Positions 58,221 to 64,000 of a stretch of DNA of 64,000 nucleotides are shown piece by piece. Within the stretch, counting starts at the first letter, position 1. Each line of letters opens with the position of its first letter. The position numbers and the translations under genes were made by a program. The stretch spans positions 186,001 through 250,000 of the forward strand of contig NZ_SODF01000002.1 of the NCBI RefSeq assembly GCF_004365875.1. The letters are read 5' to 3'. A model generated the notes under the pieces. That model was given only the letters and a program-made list of their open reading frames with translations, was not told the DNA's origin and ran no database searches. The DNA comes from Kribbella kalugense. GTDB lineage: Bacteria > Actinomycetota > Actinomycetes > Propionibacteriales > Kribbellaceae.

Positions 58221-59672
58221 TCAGGTCCCCAGAGCGAACAGGACGCTCGGAAGGACCGAGAGAACAGCGGCGACCGCGGCGAAGAGCGAGATCATCGTGA
58301 CGGCCGGGGTCTCGATATCCACCGAGAACGGGTCGTCCGCGGGGAGACGGAAAAGCTCAGCCACCCAGCGCAGGTAGACGGCCAGGCCGATCATCACATT
58401 GAGCGCCATCACGATCGCCAGCCAACCCAGGTGCGCGTCGATGACGGCCTGGAACGCGGCGAACTTGGTGAACAGCCCCGCAAGCCCCGGTGGCAGTCCA
58501 GCCAAGACAACAAGGAAGAAGATCAGTGCCGCCGCGAGACCGGGCTCCGAGCGGACCATCCCGCGGTAGTCGGTCAGGAGACCGGCAGGCCGGTGACGTT
58601 GGACAACGGCGACCGCCCCGAAGGCTCCCAGCGTGACCACGACGTACGCCGCCAAGTACCCGACAACCGCCTGGGCATCGCCGACCGCCAACGGTGCGAG
58701 CAAGAACCCGACCTGGCCGATCGACGACCAGGCGAGCAGCCGGACCGCCTCGACCTGACGCAGCGCGGCCAGGTTGCCGACCGTCATGGTCACGGCCGCC
58801 AGGATCGCGACCACAATCCGCAGGTGCGAGCCGTCCGGCGCGATCCCAGTCGTCACCAGCACAAGCAGCCCGGCGACTCCCGCCGACTTCGACACCACTG
58901 CGAGGAACGTGGTGACCTCGACCGGCGCACCGACGTACGTATCCGGCAGCCATCCGTGGAACGGCACCGCCGCGATCTTGAACGCGAACCCGACGATCAC
59001 GAACAGCCCGGCCGCGAACGCCACTCGCGCGAGGTCAGGGTCGAGTCCGCTCAACCGGTTCGCGACCGTCGTCAGGTACAGCGAGCCAGTCACGCCGTAC
59101 AGGTACGAGATCCCGAACAGCATCACCGCGGTCGACAGCACCGACACCAGGAACGCCTTCATCGCGCCCTCGGACCCCCGCCGGTCCCGCCGCAGCCCGA
59201 CCATCGCGAAGCTCGGCAGCGACACCACCTCGAGCGCGATCACCAGCGTCGCAAGATCCCGGGCACCGGCCAGCACGGTCGCACCCGTCAACGCGCTCAG
59301 CAGCAGGAAGTGATACTCGCCGATCGGCACATCCGCCGCCAGCAAGCGGTACGACGACAAGCCGACGACCCCGAGCCCGCCGATCAGCAGGACCGCCCAC
59401 AACCCAGCCGTCAACGGCTCGAACACGAAACTGCACTCCGCCGGCCCTTCGACCGCCGGCCGGCAGAACGCGGGTTTGAAGCCACCCCGCTGAGCCCACA
59501 CGAACACGAGCCCGAACAAGATCACCGCACTGGTCAGCAACGTGACGACGGTATGCCGGAGCTCCGCCGACGCGCTCTTCCAGAAACTGTCGATCAGCAA
59601 CACCGCCACCGCGCCAATCGCCAGCACCAGCGGTACGGCAATCGCCTGCCAGTCAGTCCACGTGAGTGTCAT
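58221..59672 (-). CDS. nuoN: NADH-quinone oxidoreductase subunit N
   Basis: This 483-residue, ~14-helix antiporter-like subunit of complex I starts at ATG 59672, overlapping the nuoM stop. It contains the conserved VSLPSFAMVGLRRD region, VGFAFKIAAVPFHGWLPDTYVGAP (cited in part; Lys for proton translocation) and GLPPGLAGLFTKFAAFQAVI. It ends the nuo operon, with the divergent and unrelated lipoprotein gene following. Confidence 0.94.
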   Translation of the reverse strand: MTLTWTDWQAIAVPLVLAIGAVAVLLIDSFWKSASAELRHTVVTLLTSAVILFGLVFVWAQRGGFKPAFCRPAVEGPAECSFVFEPLTAGLWAVLLIGGLGVVGLSSYRLLAADVPIGEYHFLLLSALTGATVLAGARDLATLVIALEVVSLPSFAMVGLRRDRRGSEGAMKAFLVSVLSTAVMLFGISYLYGVTGSLYLTTVANRLSGLDPDLARVAFAAGLFVIVGFAFKIAAVPFHGWLPDTYVGAPVEVTTFLAVVSKSAGVAGLLVLVTTGIAPDGSHLRIVVAILAAVTMTVGNLAALRQVEAVRLLAWSSIGQVGFLLAPLAVGDAQAVVGYLAAYVVVTLGAFGAVAVVQRHRPAGLLTDYRGMVRSEPGLAAALIFFLVVLAGLPPGLAGLFTKFAAFQAVIDAHLGWLAIVMALNVMIGLAVYLRWVAELFRLPADDPFSVDIETPAVTMISLFAAVAAVLSVLPSVLFALGT

Positions 59673-61225
59673 CAGACCACCCACCACTCGTTCAGCAGCG
59701 TGAACGGCCAGAGACCAAGCACCACTGTGAGCAGCACCAACGGCGCGAAGGTGACCAGCTCGATCCGGCTCAGGTCGACTGCGAAGGCGGTCGCCGGATA
59801 CTCAGCCGGATCACCCTGGCAGAGGTCGCGGATCAGTCTGAGGAAGTACGCGGCCGTCAGTACGGCGCCAAGACCGGCGATCGCCATCAGCACGATGAAC
59901 GTTGACCGAGGCAACCAGTCGGCCGGGTGATAGGCACCGAGCAGGATCAGCATCTCGCCCCAGAACCCAGCCAACCCCGGCAGCCCGAGGGACGCGAGAC
60001 ACGCGTACGTCAGCAGCCCGCTGATCCGCGGCAGCCGGGCGTAGAGCGCGCGACCGATCGTCCGCAGGTCGCTGGTGTCGTGCCGGTCCTTGATCGCCCC
60101 GGCCAGGAAGAACAGCAGGCCGGTGATGATGCCGTGGGCAAGGTTCGCGTACAACGCGCCGTTCAGACCCTCCGGCGACATCGTTGCGATGCCGAGCCCG
60201 ATGAATCCCATGTGCCCGACGCTCGAGTAAGCGATCAGCCGTTTCACGTCGGTCTGCGCCAAACAGGCCAGCGATCCCGCGATGATCGCGACCACCGAGA
60301 AGCCGGCCAGGTACGGCGCGATAGTGGCCGTCGCGTCCGGCAGCACGGGCAGCAGGATGCGGATCATCCCGTAGCTACCGAGCTTCAGCAGCACTCCCGC
60401 CAGCAGCACCGAACCGACCGTCGGCGCCTTCGCATGCGCGTCGGGCAACCAGATGTGCAGCGGCCACAGCGGCATCTTCACCGCAAGCCCGACAGCGATC
60501 AGTACCGCAGCGGCCAGCGGAATCCCGTGCCCACCCTTGAGCGGATGCTGCCCCAGGAACGCCAGATCGAAGGTCCCGGTCTGCCGATGGATCAGCAGGA
60601 ATCCAAGCAGCATCAACGCCGACCCGAACACCGTCATCAGCACGAACGTGGTCGCCGCACGCCGCCGCCCGGCCCGGTCGTGGTCATCGCCCCAGATGTC
60701 GATCACGAGCCACATCGGGATCAGCACGACCTCGAAGAACACGAAGAACAACACCAGATCGGCGGCGGCGAAGGTGCCGATCACGCCGGTCTCGATCACC
60801 AGCAGCAAGGCGATCAGCGAGCGGACCCGGCCGATGCGCGGCGTGATCTTCAGCGAGTACACACAGCAGACGAAGACCAGCAGCGTCGTCAACGTGATCA
60901 GCGGCATCGAGATGCCGTCGATCGCCAAGTGGAAACGGACGTCCAGCGACGGAATCCAGGACACGTCGATGTCCACCAACGGCGACAGCTTGCCAGGCAG
61001 AGTCCGCGGAAGCGGACCGAAAGTGGACGTGCCCACGAAGGTGCACGGACAGTGCAACCGGCCCATGTCCCACCAAAGGACCACCGAGCCGACCAGCAAG
61101 AGCCCGGACACGATCGAACCAACGATCGCCGCCACCCGCTCCCCCGTGACCACGGGCAGCGCCCACAGGACCACGGCGGTCAGCGCCGGAATCGCCACCA
61201 AGGCGATCAGCAGCGATTGGCTCAC
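59672..61225 (-). CDS. nuoM: NADH-quinone oxidoreductase subunit M
   Basis: This 517-residue antiporter-like subunit starts at GTG 61225 and overlaps nuoL by 4 bp. It has the key FFEVVLIPMWLVIDIWG (Glu of the quinone-side channel) and AVKMPLWPLHIWLPDAHAKAP (Lys). GYFSRGLN-type loops are replaced by local variants but the fold is clear. It forms part of the membrane arm proton pump. The subunit order L-M-N is standard. Confidence 0.95.
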   Translation of the reverse strand: MSQSLLIALVAIPALTAVVLWALPVVTGERVAAIVGSIVSGLLLVGSVVLWWDMGRLHCPCTFVGTSTFGPLPRTLPGKLSPLVDIDVSWIPSLDVRFHLAIDGISMPLITLTTLLVFVCCVYSLKITPRIGRVRSLIALLLVIETGVIGTFAAADLVLFFVFFEVVLIPMWLVIDIWGDDHDRAGRRRAATTFVLMTVFGSALMLLGFLLIHRQTGTFDLAFLGQHPLKGGHGIPLAAAVLIAVGLAVKMPLWPLHIWLPDAHAKAPTVGSVLLAGVLLKLGSYGMIRILLPVLPDATATIAPYLAGFSVVAIIAGSLACLAQTDVKRLIAYSSVGHMGFIGLGIATMSPEGLNGALYANLAHGIITGLLFFLAGAIKDRHDTSDLRTIGRALYARLPRISGLLTYACLASLGLPGLAGFWGEMLILLGAYHPADWLPRSTFIVLMAIAGLGAVLTAAYFLRLIRDLCQGDPAEYPATAFAVDLSRIELVTFAPLVLLTVVLGLWPFTLLNEWWVV

Positions 61226-62988
61226 GAGCCGATCACCCCCGCCAGGATCGCGAGCGCGACCACACCGACCACAGCCGCGGTCAGGTACGTCTGCACGTTG
61301 CCCGTCTGCAGCTTCCGGAACCCGGCCGACGCCAGCACACCGGTCCGCCCAGCCGCGCGAACATACGCGCCGATCACGTCACGATCCCCGCCGACCACCA
61401 GCTTGGCCAGCCACCGGACCGGCACGACGAACAGTCGCTGGTACGCCGGATCCACGCCGTACTCATGCTCCAGCAGCGCGGGTCGTGGATCGGCGCCGCG
61501 GTGCCACAGCGAGTACGCCGGGAGCGCGCCGAGGATCGCGAGCACAGTCGTGATCAGCGCGATCGCCCAGTTGAGGTGCACGCCGTCGGTGTAGCCCAAC
61601 CCGGCGGCGCCGACCGTTAGCAGGATCATCGGCGCGAGCATCAGCCACGAACCCTCATGCAGCTTGCGGGCGTCGGGTTCCTCGAGATCGGCCATCGGGT
61701 CGTCGTCCTCAAAGGCGCCGACCGCGCCGGCCAACGCCGGCGTACGGAAGAAGATCCACAGCCACAGGCGAACGCAGTAGAACGCCGTCATCGATGCGGT
61801 CACGCAGACCGAGACGAGCACGATCCAGCCGACCGTCGAACCGTCCCGAGCTGTCTCCCAGGCCGCTTCGACCACCGAGTCCTTGGAGAAGAAGCCCGCA
61901 AAACCTGGCACTCCGGCCAGCGCGGCAAGGCCGATCGTCATCGTCACGAACGTCACCGGCATCCGCTTCCGCAACGCGCCGCGGCGGGTGTACCGACGCA
62001 GTACGACGAAGGCCGCGCTACCGACCTGGTGCAGGAGGACACCGGCGCAGAGGAAGAGCAGACCCTTGAATGCCGCGTGGGTCATCAGGTGGAAGAGCGC
62101 CGCATGACGACCGTCATGCGTCCCCAGCGAGAGCCCGGCGAACATGATCGCCAACTGGCTCACGGTCGACCAGGCGAGCACGCGCTTCACTTCCACCGCC
62201 GCCATCGCGCAGGACGCCGCGAACAGCATCGTCACGCAGGCGACCACGGCCAGCACGGTGAGAGTGGTGTGCGCCTCGACGAACAGGTCGTACAGCCGGG
62301 CGATCAGGAAGACGCCGGCGGCAACCATCGTGGCCGCGTGGATCAGCGCACTGACCGGGCTCGGGCCAGGCATGGCGTCCGGGAGCCAGGTCTGCAGCGG
62401 CACCTGCGCGGACTTGCCGACCACGCCGACCAGCAGCAGGAGCGTGCCCGCGGTCAGGGTGTGCGGCTCCATCGGGCCGCTGCCGAGGTCAGAGATCCGG
62501 AAGGTGTGGTACCCGACGCCGAGCACGAAGATCCCGAACAGGAAGGGGATATCGGCGAGCCTGGTCATCAGGAACGCCTTCATCGCGCCGGCCCGGGCAT
62601 CCCGGCGCTCCCAGTAATGACCGATCAGCAGGTACGAGCAGGCGCCCATCACCTCCCAGCCGATCAGCAGCAGGAACAGGTTGTCCGAGATGACCACGGT
62701 CACCATCGCCGCGGTGAACAGCGTCACGATCGCCGTGTACGACGCGATGCGCTCCCGGACGTACCCGATCGAGTAGACCTGGACGCACGTCGAGACGACA
62801 CCGACGACGGCGAGCATCAGCACGGTCAGACCGTCGGTGCGGAACTCGTAGGCGAACCAGAAGTCCTCGCCGATCATCGCCCCGGCGGACGAGGTCTGCT
62901 GCGGATCCACACCGTACAAGAGCGCGGCGGCGAGGACGACGAGCAGGGAGAAGCCGACGCCGACCACGCGCCAGGCGGTGGCGATCAT
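61222..62988 (-). CDS. nuoL: NADH-quinone oxidoreductase subunit L
   Basis: This 588-residue distal antiporter subunit starts at ATG 62988, overlapping nuoK by 4 bp. It shows [21 protein letters not shown] (cited in part; conserved Glu), [21 protein letters not shown] (cited in part; Lys) and [22 protein letters not shown] (cited in part). It lacks the usual first ~30 residues with transmembrane helix 1, beginning directly at what is normally helix 2 ([19 protein letters not shown]). Family length is usually ~610-650. The long lateral helix region and C-terminal helix are present. Confidence 0.93.
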   Translation of the reverse strand: MIATAWRVVGVGFSLLVVLAAALLYGVDPQQTSSAGAMIGEDFWFAYEFRTDGLTVLMLAVVGVVSTCVQVYSIGYVRERIASYTAIVTLFTAAMVTVVISDNLFLLLIGWEVMGACSYLLIGHYWERRDARAGAMKAFLMTRLADIPFLFGIFVLGVGYHTFRISDLGSGPMEPHTLTAGTLLLLVGVVGKSAQVPLQTWLPDAMPGPSPVSALIHAATMVAAGVFLIARLYDLFVEAHTTLTVLAVVACVTMLFAASCAMAAVEVKRVLAWSTVSQLAIMFAGLSLGTHDGRHAALFHLMTHAAFKGLLFLCAGVLLHQVGSAAFVVLRRYTRRGALRKRMPVTFVTMTIGLAALAGVPGFAGFFSKDSVVEAAWETARDGSTVGWIVLVSVCVTASMTAFYCVRLWLWIFFRTPALAGAVGAFEDDDPMADLEEPDARKLHEGSWLMLAPMILLTVGAAGLGYTDGVHLNWAIALITTVLAILGALPAYSLWHRGADPRPALLEHEYGVDPAYQRLFVVPVRWLAKLVVGGDRDVIGAYVRAAGRTGVLASAGFRKLQTGNVQTYLTAAVVGVVALAILAGVIGS

Positions 62989-63293
62989 GATTCCACCAGG
63001 TCGCGGGCGGCGTCGGCGTCGACGTGGCCGTGACCGCGGAAGAGCAGCAGGACGATCGCCAGCCCGAGGCCGATCTCGGCCGCGGCCAGGGTGATCACGA
63101 AGACCGCCAGCGTCTGACCGGTGGCGAGGCCGTCGGCATGCCAGGCGTCGAACGCGACGAGGTTGAGGTTCACCGCGTTCAGCATCAGCTCGAAGGACAT
63201 CAGCAGGGTGATCAGGTTGCGACGGGCAAGGACGCCGTACACACCGATGCAGAACAGCACGACCGCGAGTAGCAGCGGCAGGATCAACGGCAT
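62985..63293 (-). CDS. nuoK: NADH-quinone oxidoreductase subunit K
   Basis: This 102-residue protein has three transmembrane helices. The two conserved glutamates of NuoK are present in [17 protein letters not shown] (residue ~36) and [17 protein letters not shown] (residue ~72). It overlaps nuoL by 4 bp and follows nuoJ by 1 bp, as usual for the complex I membrane-arm operon. Confidence 0.95.
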   Translation of the reverse strand: MPLILPLLLAVVLFCIGVYGVLARRNLITLLMSFELMLNAVNLNLVAFDAWHADGLATGQTLAVFVITLAAAEIGLGLAIVLLLFRGHGHVDADAARDLVES

Positions 63294-63294
63294 C

Positions 63295-63849
63295 TCAGTC
63301 CTCCTTCCCCGAGGAGGACACCGTGTCAGACCCTTCCGACAGTTTCTGCGAAGGCAGTGTCTGCGAAGGCCTTTGGGACAAGGCGATCGCGCCGATCAGC
63401 GCGGCCAGCAGCAACACCGAGAGCACCTCGAAGGGAAGCACCCAGGTCTTGAAGACTTGGGTGCCCACAGCCTGCGCGGATCCGGCGGTCACGGGTCTGA
63501 TCTTCTCGTTGCCAAAGGCAAGCACAACGCCGGCACCGAGGATCAGCGCGAGCACCGCCGCGACGACGGCCGCGAACGGACTACGGCCGGTGGTCACGTT
63601 AGGCAGCGGGTTGGTCGGCGCCTTGGTGAGCATGAGCGCGAACAGCACGAGTACGACGATCGCGCCGACGTACACCAGGATCTGCACCAGCGCGACGAAC
63701 TCGGCGTGCAGCGCGCCGAAGCAGCCCGCGACCCCGCCGAGCGCGACGACCAGCCACAGGGCGGCATGCACGATCCGACGCGACGTCACGACAAAAACGG
63801 CGGCTACGACCGCGACAGCTCCTGCGATCGAGAACAGCGCAGTGGTCAC
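63295..63849 (-). CDS. nuoJ: NADH-quinone oxidoreductase subunit J
   Basis: This ~184-residue membrane protein starts at GTG 63849 ([18 protein letters not shown]), overlapping the nuoI stop by 4 bp; a longer frame to 63906 lies inside nuoI. The conserved NuoJ core is [24 protein letters not shown] (cited in part), with the flexible helix 3 region. The C-terminal tail is Ser/Gln-rich ([20 protein letters not shown]) and dispensable-looking. It forms part of the quinone-proton coupling region. Confidence 0.94.
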   Translation of the reverse strand: MTTALFSIAGAVAVVAAVFVVTSRRIVHAALWLVVALGGVAGCFGALHAEFVALVQILVYVGAIVVLVLFALMLTKAPTNPLPNVTTGRSPFAAVVAAVLALILGAGVVLAFGNEKIRPVTAGSAQAVGTQVFKTWVLPFEVLSVLLLAALIGAIALSQRPSQTLPSQKLSEGSDTVSSSGKED

Positions 63850-64000
63850 GCCTCGTCCCCCGACGCCGGACCTGGGTCGATGGGCTGGGGTGCCGGAACG
63901 GTCCACATCCAGTCGCGGAGGCGGTCCTTCTCGTGGGTCAGGTTGCGGATGTCGGTCTCGGCGTACTCGAACTCCGGCGACCAGAACAGCGCGTCGAACG
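63846..64000 (-). CDS. nuoI: NADH-quinone oxidoreductase subunit I, C-terminal fragment (5' end beyond window)
   Basis: The last 50 residues of the 8Fe-8S ferredoxin-like subunit are visible: [37 protein letters not shown], then stop TGA at 63846-63848. The [11 protein letters not shown] and DWMWTVP segments are characteristic of actinobacterial NuoI C-termini. The CxxCxxCxxxCP cluster ligands lie outside the window. It overlaps nuoJ by 4 bp. Confidence 0.9.
   Translation of the reverse strand, partial: FDALFWSPEFEYAETDIRNLTHEKDRLRDWMWTVPAPQPIDPGPASGDEA

Noticed and set aside
58002-59930. Plus-strand open frame of 642 codons opposite nuoN
   Set aside because: The translation is Arg/Asp/Gln-rich and is the antisense of nuoN and nuoM, whose motifs and overlaps are clear.

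Overview
The window is GC-rich chromosomal DNA from an actinobacterium. The clues are a tRNA-Thr/tRNA-Met/rpmG/MaoC/MaoC/murB neighbourhood, a nuoI-to-nuoN run, many GTG starts, abundant LLM flavin monooxygenases and Ada-AlkA, Tat and LacI/TetR/MarR type genes. A Kribbella-like member of Propionibacteriales is my best guess; this rests on gene style, not on a search. I see no prophage, IS element, CRISPR array or plasmid feature.

Layout. 1-3.84 kb: a sugar ABC importer operon ending in an RpiR regulator. 4.0-8.15 kb: an AbiEi/DUF559-type gene bracketed by two long palindromes, then murB, two MaoC dehydratases, an opposing FhuF-like reductase, rpmG, tRNA-Met and tRNA-Thr. 8.3-10 kb: an SDR and a DUF899 protein. 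9.97-20.85 kb: a tightly overlapping ten-gene minus-strand operon (amino-acid-type ABC importer, an SsuE-GNAT fusion, four LLM monooxygenases, a large FAD/NAD(P)-binding protein, DUF1684), headed by a 24-residue leader peptide ending in SALCLR. I read it as a cysteine-responsive organosulfur scavenging operon. 21-31.9 kb: cell-wall enzymes (M23, VanY-like), acetyltransferases, a cupin regulator, a TetR/FAD monooxygenase pair, a TerC-like protein, and GH127 with its LacI regulator. 31.9-46.8 kb: SpoU methyltransferase, ABM/PEP-mutase-like pair, an Ada-AlkA protein with an eroded glycosylase domain, aldo-keto reductase, F420-type oxidoreductase with MarR, purple acid phosphatase, a possible nuclease-fold/YCII pair, a 715-residue HD/membrane/propeller protein, and TetR with a SnoaL-like partner. 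46.9-58.2 kb: an unrecognised 1010-residue repeat-bearing protein with a P-loop kinase, tRNA-Tyr, a YajQ protein, phosphotransferase, AraC with a PhyH-type dioxygenase, lactonase, NAT and a lipoprotein. 58.2-64 kb: nuoN, M, L, K, J and the 3' end of nuoI.

The most unusual features are the sulfur operon and its leader, a four-copy family of ~92-102 bp palindromes sharing the core CGACAGGAGGT at gene 3' ends, a second 40-bp palindrome present twice, a nested TetR operator, and the 1010-residue protein. All functions are inferred from sequence reading alone; no database search was possible.
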